A DNA stretch of 64,000 nt from Sphingobacteriales bacterium 44-15 (GCA_001899685.1 MKWG01000043.1:62001-126000), one strand, 5' to 3'; shown: positions 7,640 through 16,377, numbered from the stretch's first letter. Numbers and translations are program-made. Notes: generated by a model from the sequence alone, not told the origin.

Positions 7640-8959
7640 TTAATTATCGTTAGAAAAATCTTTATATAGCAGGTATTTTTTCCTTATCTGCTTAAATTCA
7701 CTTAACTGAGGCGCCCAGCTTTTGCGTATAGCTTCTTCCGGAACGCCATCCCTGAGCTGCTGCCACAGGTCATTATTGCCTGCCAGCTTGTTAAAGAAAG
7801 ACTGCTTCATCATTCCTGACCTGGGCAGAATAAAAAAGCTGTCTTTCACGGGGAACAGCTTATAAGCTTCCATCAGCCATTTCAGTTGAACTTTATGATC
7901 TACTTTCTGTAATACCTGTTCTGCTGTGCCACCGAGATCCCATCCATAACATTTTTGTCCATAACATTTTGAGCTTTTAGCGCCCTCTGTAGGATTTGGA
8001 ATAAATGAGAAAAGATTTTCAGGCAATGAAGGATGACCAAATAGCTGGAAAGGTCTTGCGGTTCCCCTTCCTTCACTCAACACTGTACCTTCGAAGAAGC
8101 AGGTAGAGGGGTAAAGGTATACCGACTGCATATCAGGCAGGTTGGGAGAAGGGCGAACGGGCAGTTCGTATTTACTGTCATGTGTATATCCCGAACAGCG
8201 GATAATGGTAACGCTGCATTTATCCAATGCAATGTTTTTGTTATTACCATCAGTATATACCGGCGGCGCAGGCATTTTGGTATCCAGCCATTTTTCTTTT
8301 ATAAGCATGTTGGCGTATTCGCCAATGGTCATGCCGTATACTACTGGCACTCTTTGCATGCCCACATGAGATCTGTAGGTAAGGTCAAGCACAGGTCCAT
8401 CCACATAAAAACCATTGGGATTGGGACGGTCGAGCACTATTACCGGCTTGCGATAAGCAATAGCCGCTTCGATATATTCCTGCAGCGAAGCAAGATAGGT
8501 GTAAAACCTTACACCAACATCCTGCATATCAAACAGCAGGATATCCACATCTTTCAGATCCTCCGCCGAGGGTTTGGATTTGCTGCCATAAAGGGAGACA
8601 ATAGGAATACCGGTGGTCTTATCTGTATAACTGCCTACTTTCTCTCCGGCATCCGCCGTACCCCTGAAGCCATGCTCGGGGGAAAATATTTTTACGGGAA
8701 CGATGCCAAGCTTTTTAAGCGTATCCACAAGATGGGTATGCCCTACTATGGAGGTTTGGTTGGCAAACAGTGCGACAGACCTGCCTTTGATCAAAGGAAG
8801 ATACTGATCAAACCGGTATGCCCCGGGAAGTATATTTTCCGCCGGCTTCTTTTCATCCGCAACAGGCTCTATATTTTTAGCGACCGGCACCCGCTGCTGG
8901 CAGGCCAGCAGAGGCAGGATTGAAAAATAAAACAGGCGGTATATTGTCATTATGATCAT
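7640..8959 (-). CDS. namZ: DUF1343 lipoprotein, exo-beta-N-acetylmuramidase (NamZ-like, GH171)
   Basis: A protein of about 439 residues with a lipoprotein signal peptide ending in the lipobox LLAC (Cys20 counted from the first ATG at 8959; an alternative ATG lies at 8950). The rest is a full-length DUF1343 protein. Conserved stretches include VALFANQTSIVGHTHLVDTL, FSPEHGFRGTADAGEKV and LLFDMQDVGVRFYTYL, which form the Rossmann-like catalytic part, followed by IVLDRPNPNGFYVDGPVLD. Characterised members (Bacillus subtilis NamZ and Tannerella forsythia homologues) remove terminal N-acetylmuramic acid from the non-reducing ends of peptidoglycan fragments, so a role in wall turnover at the outer or inner membrane is likely. 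It precedes fmt on the same strand. The biochemical assignment rests on family knowledge. Confidence 0.88.
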   Translation of the reverse strand: MIIMTIYRLFYFSILPLLACQQRVPVAKNIEPVADEKKPAENILPGAYRFDQYLPLIKGRSVALFANQTSIVGHTHLVDTLKKLGIVPVKIFSPEHGFRGTADAGEKVGSYTDKTTGIPIVSLYGSKSKPSAEDLKDVDILLFDMQDVGVRFYTYLASLQEYIEAAIAYRKPVIVLDRPNPNGFYVDGPVLDLTYRSHVGMQRVPVVYGMTIGEYANMLIKEKWLDTKMPAPPVYTDGNNKNIALDKCSVTIIRCSGYTHDSKYELPVRPSPNLPDMQSVYLYPSTCFFEGTVLSEGRGTARPFQLFGHPSLPENLFSFIPNPTEGAKSSKCYGQKCYGWDLGGTAEQVLQKVDHKVQLKWLMEAYKLFPVKDSFFILPRSGMMKQSFFNKLAGNNDLWQQLRDGVPEEAIRKSWAPQLSEFKQIRKKYLLYKDFSNDN

Positions 8960-9015
8960 ATTATCTTAATGGTTGCTTTAATGATAATTAATGATTTTCA
9001 AATATCCTTATTCTT

Positions 9016-9047
9016 TTTGTATAATCAGTGAGAATCATATACCTTTC
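9016..9047 (+). promoter_or_regulatory. Promoter of the SlyD-like FKBP gene
   Basis: TTTG at 9016-9019 is followed after 20 bases by TACCTTTC at 9040-9047, one base off the Bacteroidota -7 consensus TAnnTTTG. The ATG is 29 bases further on. Spacing and sequence fit a housekeeping promoter. Confidence 0.5.
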
Positions 9048-9076
9048 CGAGTTTATATCATCAAAAAATATATTTT

Positions 9077-9505
9077 ATGCAACAGGCAAAAAAGGGAGAT
9101 GTGGTACGTGTACATTATACAGGCCGTTTAAGCAGCGGTGAGCAGTTTGATTCTTCTGCGGGACGTGAGCCCCTGGAATTTACTGTTGGCGCAGGTCAGA
9201 TGATCAGGGGATTTGATGCGGGCGTTGAAGGCATGTCAATCGGAGAAAAGAAAATTATCAACATAGCATTCCAGGATGGTTATGGACCACGCAATGAAGA
9301 AGCGGTTATTGAATTCCCGATGGAACAGGTGCCTGCCGGCATGAAGCTGGAACCCGGCATGCAACTGACATTACAAAACCAGCAAGGACACCCTGTTCCC
9401 GTGGTTGTATCGGAAGTAAGGGAGGATATTGTAGTGTTGGATGCCAACCATTCACTCGCAGGGAAAGACCTGGTATTTGATGTAGAGCTGGTGGAGATAG
9501 TGTGA
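9077..9505 (+). CDS. FKBP-type peptidyl-prolyl cis-trans isomerase, SlyD-like
   Basis: A 142-residue cytoplasmic folding factor. The FKBP half is split by an insert-in-flap chaperone domain at about residues 72-120, the SlyD arrangement. Characteristic residues are VRVHYTGRLSSGEQFDSS at the start and GAGQMIRGFDAGVEGMSIGE (about 38-57), which line the proline pocket. After the flap domain comes the returning FKBP strand with ANHSLAGKDLVFDVELVEI. The long His/Cys-rich metal-binding tail of E. coli SlyD is missing, so a role in nickel delivery is unlikely. It has its own promoter and is convergent with the thioesterase gene. Start: ATG at 9077. No signal peptide is present. Confidence 0.92.
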   Translation: MQQAKKGDVVRVHYTGRLSSGEQFDSSAGREPLEFTVGAGQMIRGFDAGVEGMSIGEKKIINIAFQDGYGPRNEEAVIEFPMEQVPAGMKLEPGMQLTLQNQQGHPVPVVVSEVREDIVVLDANHSLAGKDLVFDVELVEIV

Positions 9506-9529
9506 TCAACGCACACGATTTTTTTTCTT

Positions 9530-9582
9530 AGCCACGAATGCACTAATAAATACAATTAAAATATATTCGTGCATTCGTGGCT
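9530..9582. repeat. 14-bp perfect inverted repeat (AGCCACGAATGCAC type), likely bidirectional terminator
   Basis: AGCCACGAATGCAC (9530-9543) and GTGCATTCGTGGCT (9569-9582) are perfect complements around a 25-base AT-rich loop. A run of eight T precedes the left arm. The element lies between the convergent SlyD-like and thioesterase genes, so it could end both transcripts. The sequence type recurs in intergenic regions of many Bacteroidota genomes (general knowledge, not checked here). Confidence 0.7.
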
Positions 9583-9586
9583 TTGT

Positions 9587-10024
9587 CTATACCATCCATT
9601 CAAAGCTCTCTGCCTTTGGGATCTTATCGAATACCGCAGCAAATGCTTCAGTGGGTGTAGCCAGTCGCCTTCGTTCAGTATTGATCCATGCACCATCAAC
9701 GGTAATAATGGCAGCAAGCGTATCGCCGTTTATGGTGATATGGTGCTGCATGGTCCAGCGGGAACCGTCTTTGCGTGCCTTAAGCATGTGAAGGCTGATC
9801 TCTACGCTGTCGCCAAATTTTATTTCTCTTTTAAAAATGCATTCTTCGCGAAAAAGGATCGGACCCAGCTTTTCATCAGCCATTGCCTGTACGGTAAGCC
9901 CATGCTCTGAAAGAAAGCTCATCCTGATATACGCTCCGAGGTCGTAATAACGGGAATGCAGCATGTGAAAATTAGGGTCAAGATCTGCCCAGCGTACTTC
10001 TGCCGTTTTAGTATAGGTATCCAT
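9587..10024 (-). CDS. Acyl-CoA thioesterase, hot-dog fold (YbgC/4HBT family)
   Basis: A 145-residue single hot-dog domain protein. The start region TKTAEVRWADLDPNFHMLHS contains the Asp of the 4-hydroxybenzoyl-CoA thioesterase family active site, and RYYDLGAYIRM follows at the start of the central helix. Middle strands such as FKREIKFGDSVEISLHM and the C-terminal ITVDGAWINTERRRLATP complete the fold. Such enzymes hydrolyse acyl-CoA thioesters; the chain type cannot be told from sequence. An in-frame ATG at 10093 would overlap the upstream phosphorylase gene, whereas ATG 10024 begins one base after that gene's stop and gives the usual family length. The tight spacing implies co-transcription with the phosphorylase, though no functional link is obvious. 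Confidence 0.85.
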   Translation of the reverse strand: MDTYTKTAEVRWADLDPNFHMLHSRYYDLGAYIRMSFLSEHGLTVQAMADEKLGPILFREECIFKREIKFGDSVEISLHMLKARKDGSRWTMQHHITINGDTLAAIITVDGAWINTERRRLATPTEAFAAVFDKIPKAESFEWMV

Positions 10025-10025
10025 A

Positions 10026-11687
10026 TCAGGCGTTATATAACAACCGGTAATATTCATCAGCCATTCTTCCCGACTCAAAACGATAACGAACATCTCTCAT
10101 CCCGTTCTTCATGATCTGCCTCCACACCTCAGGACGCTCATAGTATAACGGGAGAATATCATTTTCAAGAATTTCATACAGTTTGTGCAGGTCGTATTCA
10201 TCCTGGTCGTGCACGCTCATATTGGCATAATCCGCCTTGGGTATCACAAAGCCATTATGCCCCTGGTGAATAAATTCCGGTATCCAGCCATCATCCGTAG
10301 AAAAATTAACCGCACCATTCATTGCCGCTGTCATCCCGCTGGTGCCCGAAGCTTCCCTCGGCACACGGGGATTATTCAGCCATATATCGGCAGCCTGCTT
10401 CAGCCTCTTGCTCAAGGTGAGCTCGTATCCTATACAAACCGCTACATTACGGTAGTTCTTGCTCAGGTTAACAAGATAATTAAAGTCGCTGATAGCAGGA
10501 TAATCCACAGGGTACGGCTTACCTGCCCAAATGATCTGGACAGGGTATTTAGTATTGTTCAATAATGCTTCGAAGCGATGTTTGTCGCGGGTGATCAGCT
10601 CTGCCCGTTTATACCCTGCAAACCTTCTCGCCCAGACAATTGTCAGCACATTTGGATCAAGCAGCTTACCTGTTTGGTCGGCAACCACATCAAAAGATCT
10701 TTTTTTCAGGAACCATTTACGGTCAATAAAATTATCGTCGGTTGGTTCCTCTGCTGCCGCATACAATTGCTTATCTGCCCAGTACCGCCAGTTTTGCGCA
10801 TTGGTGATATGAATAATCGGGCATATACCTTCATATTTTCCCCACATGGCCCTGCTTACGTGACCATGCAGCTCACTAACGCCATTGGCTATGCGCGCAA
10901 ACCTCAACGCAGCCAAAGAATGGTTGAACTGATCGTCTGTAATACCGGTCAGCCTTCGTATTTCACTAAGAGGAATACCGCAGAAATAGCTCATTTTCTC
11001 ACAGAGATAAATATCATGCTTTTCATTACCTGCCTCTTCAGGCGTATGGGTGGTAAATACAAGGCGTTTTTTTACTTCTTCCTTGCTTCCATATTTTTTG
11101 TACAGGTAAAAGGCAGCGGAAAATCCATGCGCTTCATTGAGATGGTATACATCAGGATTGAAGCCTATCTCATCCATCAGCTTGGCGCCGGCCACCCCCA
11201 GCAAAATGAACTGCGCCACTTTGGTAGCCACATTGGCATCATATAAACGATGAGTGATGGTTTGGGAGATATAGTCGTTCTCGGGAAGATCAGTGCTTAA
11301 TAAAAACACCGGCGCAGATTTAAAAGTTTCAGGGTTAAGGTAATAAGCCTTTACCCACACCGGGTGATCGTGGATGTTGATCTGGAATTTTATATTATGA
11401 TCTTCGAGAAAGTTATAAATCTTTTCATTCCACTGCACCTGCAGGGTCTGATCCTGGTTGCGGGCCTGGTCGTAATAGCCGTATTTCCATAAAATACCAA
11501 TACCAACAAGATTCTGCCTGAGCTCATAAGCGCTTCGCATATGCGAGCCTGCGAGAAAGCCTAACCCTCCGCTGTAGATCTTGAGAGGCTGGTGAATAGC
11601 AAATTCCATTGAAAAATAAGCTACTTTCCTGGTGTATCTTTCATCAATTGAGTTATAGGGCACTTTGAAATTTGTAAATGACGTCAT
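10026..11687 (-). CDS. glgP: Short-form alpha-glucan phosphorylase (GT35-like) with Thr at the PLP-lysine position
   Basis: A 553-residue protein of the short alpha-glucan phosphorylase group, which would release glucose-1-phosphate from glycogen or maltodextrin. N-terminal landmarks are VAYFSMEFAIHQPLKIYSGGLGFLAG and VGIGILWKYGYYDQ. The C-terminal half has TIVWARRFAGYKRAELI, IWAGKPYPVDYPA and PRVPREASGTSGMTAAMNGA. In classical phosphorylases the last motif reads EASGTxNMK, and that Lys forms the Schiff base with pyridoxal phosphate; here the residue is Thr453 (codon ACA, 10329-10331). Either the cofactor is held differently, the enzyme acts without PLP, or it has another activity. A promoter-like sequence lies upstream. 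The amylase at 24697 may act on the same polymer. Family is secure, exact activity is not. Confidence 0.82.
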   Translation of the reverse strand: MTSFTNFKVPYNSIDERYTRKVAYFSMEFAIHQPLKIYSGGLGFLAGSHMRSAYELRQNLVGIGILWKYGYYDQARNQDQTLQVQWNEKIYNFLEDHNIKFQINIHDHPVWVKAYYLNPETFKSAPVFLLSTDLPENDYISQTITHRLYDANVATKVAQFILLGVAGAKLMDEIGFNPDVYHLNEAHGFSAAFYLYKKYGSKEEVKKRLVFTTHTPEEAGNEKHDIYLCEKMSYFCGIPLSEIRRLTGITDDQFNHSLAALRFARIANGVSELHGHVSRAMWGKYEGICPIIHITNAQNWRYWADKQLYAAAEEPTDDNFIDRKWFLKKRSFDVVADQTGKLLDPNVLTIVWARRFAGYKRAELITRDKHRFEALLNNTKYPVQIIWAGKPYPVDYPAISDFNYLVNLSKNYRNVAVCIGYELTLSKRLKQAADIWLNNPRVPREASGTSGMTAAMNGAVNFSTDDGWIPEFIHQGHNGFVIPKADYANMSVHDQDEYDLHKLYEILENDILPLYYERPEVWRQIMKNGMRDVRYRFESGRMADEYYRLLYNA

Positions 11688-11715
11688 AAGTGAAAAATCT
11701 CTTAAAAAATTCGCC

Positions 11716-11744
11716 GCAATATAAAAGGATTTTTTTTAACCAAA
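11716..11744 (-). promoter_or_regulatory. Promoter of the glucan phosphorylase gene
   Basis: On the minus strand TTTG (11741-11744) is followed after 17 bases by TATATTGC (11716-11723), one base off the -7 consensus. The ATG at 11687 lies 28 bases downstream. Confidence 0.45.
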
Positions 11745-12012
11745 AGATATTATTACTACTTAGCCACGTTATACCGGGATACCTTTTGTATAATATTACA
11801 TAGAAATGAATATATTTACTCCTGCTTCAGAGCAGGTACTGCTTCTGTGAAGATCAGCTTACGCACAGGGAAGATTTACCATTTTGTCGTTTTCCGTTTC
11901 TTATTATTACGCTTTGCATAGCAGGGACAATGAGTAGTATTACTTACTATCGGGAAGGTCAGGATTGGCTTCTCCTTCCTTTGGGGAGACCGGGAGAGCC
12001 TTGTCCTGCCGG
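11745..12012. other. Intergenic stretch without recognisable gene
   Basis: This is the rest of the 325-base gap between the start of the phosphorylase gene and the stop of the S41 protease gene. It contains a small stem, CCTGCTTCAGAGCAGG (about 11821-11836), but no promoter or coding frame I would defend. Confidence 0.5.
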
Positions 12013-13386
12013 TCATTTTACGATCATCAACGGTTTTCCGCCTGTTACCGCACCTTTGAAGCGTCTTGCATCAAATTTTATGTTACCGGCATCCGTCGCC
12101 GCATCCTGTGTGCCACGTGCAGAAATATTAGAAAACACTCCATCGCTGACATAATGTAATGCGCTTGCCAGGCAGCTCTCATTTACATCCCCCCATTGCT
12201 TATCCAGCCCGTCGCTTACTCCGGCATCAGGTTGCAGCCCGTCAAAATAATTTCCTTCACCATTCTTGTTCACACTTCTGAAGGAAACCGGGAAGATATA
12301 CCAGTCGCCGTCGGGAATATTGAAAAAGCCAACCGGCTTGCCATGTGTAGCTCTTCCGACCAACTTTACATCCATATAAGGCTTAAGGCTGTTGATAAGC
12401 AGTTCACTTGCCGATGCCGTATTTTTTGCAGTGATAAAAAATATACGGGAAAGGTTTAGCGATCCTTTCTTGGCGTAGTTGATGGTGGTATCATAATACT
12501 GGCTGTACTTATCATTGAATTTCTCCTGCAGCATTACGCTTCCGTTACCTGCAGCAGGTACAAGATAGTTGGCAAGTTCATTCTGCAATTCCACGTATCC
12601 TCCGCCGTTATACCTCAGATCCACAATAAGATCCTGTATACCGGCACTGCTGAAACTGCTGAACAGGGAGCTGAAATCATTTTTTATGACGGTAACATCT
12701 CCCAAAAAGGAATTATATACCATATATCCTACCTTTTCAGCACCAACAGTATAAATAGTATCCAGTAAGAGGGGTTGCTCCTGGTAAGAAGCGGCAGTAA
12801 GTGTTATAGCGGTATCTGTATTGTCCGGCCGTCTGAAAACAAAACCGGTGGATGCACTATTAAACACGGCTGCCGAGATACGTGATATTGTAGCATCATC
12901 CGTATTGATAGTAGCATCATTATTGATGGACATGATACGCCAGCTCCGGGTAATGCCTGCGGCACCCGCAGGCGAAGCAGGCTCTACATAAGATACCCGG
13001 AGATCATTGGTGCTGTTAAAAAATATGCTTAAGCCGAAGTCGCCGCTGATGCCAGAGCTTACATCATCCCATTCGGATTGCTTTATTCCAAAGCTCCACC
13101 TGTCTACCGGACCGGAGAAACCCGGTTCTATGCTGTACGCCCGGATGGCTTCCATAATGGCATTGGGATCGCTATAGCTTTGAGGATCGAATGAACGGGG
13201 TAACTGATCATACCACAAATACAATTCCTGCGCATACGTCCAGGCAGTGTCTTTTACTTTATCAATCAAATCCAGGGAATCCAAAGAAGTATTTCCATTG
13301 CTAGTATCTTTTTTACAGGAAGGCAGCAGGAACAAAGATGTTCCCAGCAAAAGAAGCAACAGCAGCACACATTGTCTGTATTTCAT
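12013..13386 (-). CDS. S41 family (C-terminal processing-like) peptidase, lipoprotein
   Basis: A 457-residue lipoprotein: the signal peptide ends in the lipobox LPSC, followed by KKDTSNGN. After an N-terminal S41-associated helical region (about 40-110, with WTYAQELYLWYDQLP) comes a PDZ-like domain at about 115-205, containing FFNSTNDLRVSYVEPASPAG. The S41 catalytic domain follows at about 210-400. The probable nucleophile is Ser327 in TASASELLINSLKPY, and the general base may be the Lys in THGKPVG shortly after. LIVDLRYNGGGYVELQNEL is another hallmark. Such proteases process or degrade periplasmic proteins. It is anchored in a membrane facing the periplasm. The gene stands alone, and its substrate is unknown. 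Confidence 0.9.
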   Translation of the reverse strand: MKYRQCVLLLLLLLGTSLFLLPSCKKDTSNGNTSLDSLDLIDKVKDTAWTYAQELYLWYDQLPRSFDPQSYSDPNAIMEAIRAYSIEPGFSGPVDRWSFGIKQSEWDDVSSGISGDFGLSIFFNSTNDLRVSYVEPASPAGAAGITRSWRIMSINNDATINTDDATISRISAAVFNSASTGFVFRRPDNTDTAITLTAASYQEQPLLLDTIYTVGAEKVGYMVYNSFLGDVTVIKNDFSSLFSSFSSAGIQDLIVDLRYNGGGYVELQNELANYLVPAAGNGSVMLQEKFNDKYSQYYDTTINYAKKGSLNLSRIFFITAKNTASASELLINSLKPYMDVKLVGRATHGKPVGFFNIPDGDWYIFPVSFRSVNKNGEGNYFDGLQPDAGVSDGLDKQWGDVNESCLASALHYVSDGVFSNISARGTQDAATDAGNIKFDARRFKGAVTGGKPLMIVK

Positions 13387-13505
13387 ACAGGTTAATTATG
13401 AAGTTAAAATTATGTCAGATAATCCTAATAGTACGGTGGAATGACCTCCCAGGTTAGAAAAAACAGAAACATTAACCAATAGTTTACTTTTAGCAGAAAT
13501 ACATA

Positions 13506-13955
13506 TTATACATCAACGGCACAGTTGATCCACTCTCCGTCAAAGGCAGCGTTATATTTTTTATAAAAGCTGATCGCAGGCTCATTCCAGTCGAGCACCT
13601 GCCAGCATACACGCCTGAACCCTCTTTCCCTGGCTTCCTCAAACAGTTTCTCAAGCAACAGCCCGCCAATACCTTTTCCGCGCATCGCTTTCGTGACCAG
13701 TATATCCTCTAAGTACATCGTCTGCCCTTTCCAGGTGGAATAGCGGATATAATAGAGGGCAAAGCCCGCGATAATACCTCCTGCCTCTGCCACCAATGCC
13801 CACCATACCGGTTTTTCACTGAAACCGCTTTCTATAAAATGCTCAAGTGTTACGGTTACTTCCTGCGGCGCTTTTTCATATAATGCCAGTTCATTCACCA
13901 GCTCCATGAGCCGTTCACAATCTTCTTTTACAGCTTTTCTGATTTGTATAGTCAT
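13506..13955 (-). CDS. GNAT family N-acetyltransferase
   Basis: A 149-residue single-domain acetyltransferase. The acetyl-CoA binding motif A is clear at about residues 81-105: YLEDILVTKAMRGKGIGGLL, where RGKGIG is the pyrophosphate loop. The ending CWQVLDWNEPAISFYKKYNA is the usual motif B with the Tyr that acts as proton donor in many members. The overall sequence resembles the diamine/thialysine acetyltransferase branch (WQVLDWNxPAIxFY), so polyamines or similar amines are possible substrates; this is inference from motif likeness. The gene is divergent from the serine hydrolase at 14056 with 100 bases between. A promoter-like -7 box precedes it. No signal peptide, so it is cytoplasmic. 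Confidence 0.88.
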   Translation of the reverse strand: MTIQIRKAVKEDCERLMELVNELALYEKAPQEVTVTLEHFIESGFSEKPVWWALVAEAGGIIAGFALYYIRYSTWKGQTMYLEDILVTKAMRGKGIGGLLLEKLFEEARERGFRRVCWQVLDWNEPAISFYKKYNAAFDGEWINCAVDV

Positions 13956-13978
13956 ATCATATCTGTTAACAGGGGTTT

Positions 13979-14007
13979 CAAAAATAAAGGAAAGGCATTA
14001 GCTGAAA
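13979..14007 (-). promoter_or_regulatory. Possible promoter of the GNAT gene
   Basis: On the minus strand TATTTTTG (13979-13986) matches the -7 consensus exactly, 23 bases before the ATG. A weak -33, TTTC (14004-14007), sits 17 bases upstream of it. Confidence 0.4.
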
Positions 14008-14055
14008 TGCGCTCCAATATTCGCTCTTCTTCAGGCAAAGAATTACCTTAGTTGC

Positions 14056-14922
14056 ATGAGATCATTATTATTATTTATCTGTTGTATCGCCTCGCTCGGA
14101 AAAGCAGACGCACAGAAAACCGATAAAAAGCTTGAACGGGAAATCCAAAACCTTGTAAGCGGCTTTCATGGCTCCGTGGGCATATATGTGCACGACCTTA
14201 AGCGTGACCGCATCGTTGCCATCAATGCAGATACCGTATTCCCTACTGCCAGCATTGTAAAGATACCGATACTACTGGGCATAATGCAGAAGATCAGCAC
14301 CGGCGAGCTGGATTATCACCAGCGCCTTACGTATACCAACGATCTTTTCTACGATGAAGGCGACGATATACTCTCCCGGTTCAAAGACAGCGCTACCATT
14401 GAGCTCAGCAAGGTAATAATGCTGATGCTGACCATCAGCGACAACTGCGCCAGCCTCTGGCTGCAGCAGCTTGCAGGCGGCGGCACAAGGATCAACCAGG
14501 TGCTGGACAGCCTGGGATACAGCACCACCCGCGTGAACAGCCGCACTGCCGGAAGAGAAGCCGGCAGGGCGCAATATGGCTGGGGGCAGTCTTCGCCGGC
14601 AGAAATTGCTGCACTCATGGAAAAGATCGTAAAAGGGGAAATATTCAACAGGGAGGCCAGTGCGAAAATGCTGCGCCTGCTGGGGAGGCAATATTGGGAC
14701 GAGCAGGCACTCTCTGCCATCCCTGCGGGCATATTTGCAGCAGATAAAAACGGAGCTGTAGATGGAAGCCGCAATGAAGTAGTATACGTGAATGGCCCAA
14801 AGCGCCCGTATATATTCAGCATCTTTACCAAAAATAACCAGGATCAAAGCTGGGAAAAGAATAATGAAGCCTGGGTGATGACAAGAAAGCTTTCCGCGCT
14901 TTTGTGGGAGTATTTTGAGTAA
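14056..14922 (+). CDS. Class A beta-lactamase-like serine hydrolase
   Basis: A 288-residue secreted protein with a signal peptide (residues 1-19, ending ADA). It has the serine-hydrolase motifs of the penicillin-recognising fold: Ser66-x-x-Lys69 in TASIVKIPIL and an SDN motif at 128-130. The third motif reads Lys231-Asn-Gly in AADKNGAVDG rather than the usual KTG or KSG. An omega-loop Glu is not obvious; Glu168 in TAGREAGRAQYGWGQ is a candidate. It may be a true class A beta-lactamase, but it could equally be a related peptidase or esterase of wall metabolism. The gene is monocistronic and convergent with accC, with a hairpin between them. Resistance should not be assumed from sequence alone. 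Confidence 0.8.
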   Translation: MRSLLLFICCIASLGKADAQKTDKKLEREIQNLVSGFHGSVGIYVHDLKRDRIVAINADTVFPTASIVKIPILLGIMQKISTGELDYHQRLTYTNDLFYDEGDDILSRFKDSATIELSKVIMLMLTISDNCASLWLQQLAGGGTRINQVLDSLGYSTTRVNSRTAGREAGRAQYGWGQSSPAEIAALMEKIVKGEIFNREASAKMLRLLGRQYWDEQALSAIPAGIFAADKNGAVDGSRNEVVYVNGPKRPYIFSIFTKNNQDQSWEKNNEAWVMTRKLSALLWEYFE

Positions 14923-14938
14923 GGCGGGGGATAAAGTC

Positions 14939-14964
14939 AAAAACCCCTGCAAGCAGAGGTTTTC
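14939..14964. terminator. Bidirectional intrinsic terminator between serine hydrolase and accC
   Basis: AAAACCCCTGC (14940-14950) pairs with GCAGAGGTTTT (14953-14963) with a single mismatch around a two-base loop. A-runs and T-runs on either side give a U-tract in both directions. It lies between two convergent genes. Confidence 0.6.
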
Positions 14965-14986
14965 CAGACAAAACAGATAGCATTGG

Positions 14987-16324
14987 CTACAACATAGTAA
15001 AGCTTTCAAGAAATTTAGTGGTGAAGTTACCTTTCCGGAAGTCTTCATTCCGCATGAGTTGCTGGTGAAACGGGATTGTGGTTTTTACCCCTTCCACAAC
15101 ATACTCACTCAGCGCCCGGCTCATGGTATTGATGGCTTCTTCACGGGTGCGGGCGATTGCGATTATTTTTCCTATCATTGAATCATAATATGGTGGGATA
15201 ATATAACCGGCATAAGTATGAGAATCGATCCTTACGCCATGCCCGCCAGGTTGATGCAATACAGTTATTTTACCGGGAGAAGGGCGAAAATCATTATAAG
15301 GATCCTCCGCGTTGATCCTGCACTCAATTGCGTGCATCTCAGGATAATAATTCCGCCCGGAAATAGATTCCCCCGAAGCGATTTTTATCTGTTCTTTGAT
15401 AAGATCGAAATTAGTAACCTCTTCCGTAACGCAATGTTCTACCTGTATACGGGTATTCATCTCCATAAAATAAAAATTCTTGTGCTTGTCCACAAGAAAT
15501 TCTATCGTTCCCACACTTTCATAGTTAATGGCAGATGCGGCTTTAACTGCAGCTTCCCCCATTTTTTCACGAAGATCATTGGTCATGAATGGGGAGGGAG
15601 ATTCTTCTACCAGCTTTTGGTGGCGGCGTTGAATAGAACAATCTCGTTCGCTCATGTGACATACTTTCCCATACCTGTCGCCGGCGATCTGTATTTCTAT
15701 ATGCCTGGGTTCTTCCACAAATTTTTCCATATACACGCCATCATTTTTAAATGAGGCGCCTGCTTCAGCTTTTGCAGTAGTATATGCTCTTTCCATTTCG
15801 CTTTCTTCCCATACTACACGCATCCCTTTTCCCCCGCCCCCGGCAGTGGCCTTGAGTATAACAGGATACCCGATATCCTTTGCCAGGCCCTTGGCCTCTT
15901 CAACACTGGAAAGCAGTCCTTCTCCGCCAGGTACTACCGGCACTCCGGCTTTGATCATGGTTTCCTTGGCAGTGATCTTGTCTCCCATAGCATTGATCAT
16001 CTCTGGCGTTGGCCCTATGAATTTTATGCCGTGCTCGCCGCATATCTGGGCAAACCTTGCATTTTCGGCCAGGAACCCATACCCCGGATGAATAGCATCT
16101 GCAGCAGTAATTTCTGCAGCCGCCATCAAATGAGGAATGTTTAAATAAGAATCAGCGCTTTGTGGTCTGCCAATGCATACCGCTTCATCCGCAAATTTTA
16201 CATGCAGGCTGTCTTTATCGGCAGTAGAATATACTGCAACGGTTTTGATACCCATTTCCCTGCAGGTGCGGATAATGCGCAATGCAATTTCGCCGCGGTT
16301 GGCAATCAGTATTTTTTTGAACAT
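14987..16324 (-). CDS. accC: Acetyl-CoA carboxylase, biotin carboxylase subunit
   Basis: A 445-residue ATP-grasp enzyme that carboxylates the biotin on the carrier protein AccB, the first half-reaction of acetyl-CoA carboxylase in fatty acid synthesis. The N-terminal domain begins [20 protein letters not shown]. The glycine-rich ATP loop is [14 protein letters not shown] (about 158-171). Downstream are [27 protein letters not shown], cut here by strand order into the biotin-site segment, and [19 protein letters not shown] with the catalytic Glu, Asn and Arg. Length matches the family (about 450). It is the last gene of an efp-accB-accC run on the minus strand; a small hairpin lies in the 100-base gap to accB. 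Start: ATG at 16324, directly before the family N-terminus. Confidence 0.97.
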   Translation of the reverse strand: MFKKILIANRGEIALRIIRTCREMGIKTVAVYSTADKDSLHVKFADEAVCIGRPQSADSYLNIPHLMAAAEITAADAIHPGYGFLAENARFAQICGEHGIKFIGPTPEMINAMGDKITAKETMIKAGVPVVPGGEGLLSSVEEAKGLAKDIGYPVILKATAGGGGKGMRVVWEESEMERAYTTAKAEAGASFKNDGVYMEKFVEEPRHIEIQIAGDRYGKVCHMSERDCSIQRRHQKLVEESPSPFMTNDLREKMGEAAVKAASAINYESVGTIEFLVDKHKNFYFMEMNTRIQVEHCVTEEVTNFDLIKEQIKIASGESISGRNYYPEMHAIECRINAEDPYNDFRPSPGKITVLHQPGGHGVRIDSHTYAGYIIPPYYDSMIGKIIAIARTREEAINTMSRALSEYVVEGVKTTIPFHQQLMRNEDFRKGNFTTKFLESFTML

Positions 16325-16377
16325 GCAGTCAATTTGAAAATTCGGGAACTTGAAATCTGAAAATTACCGGGAACTTA

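Noticed and set aside
10578-11246. 222-codon frame on the plus strand inside the phosphorylase gene
   Set aside because: Antisense shadow of a conserved protein; no promoter or domain.
14272-15048. 258-codon frame on the minus strand opposite the serine hydrolase and the end of accC
   Set aside because: Overlaps two well-supported genes and its translation has no recognisable domain.
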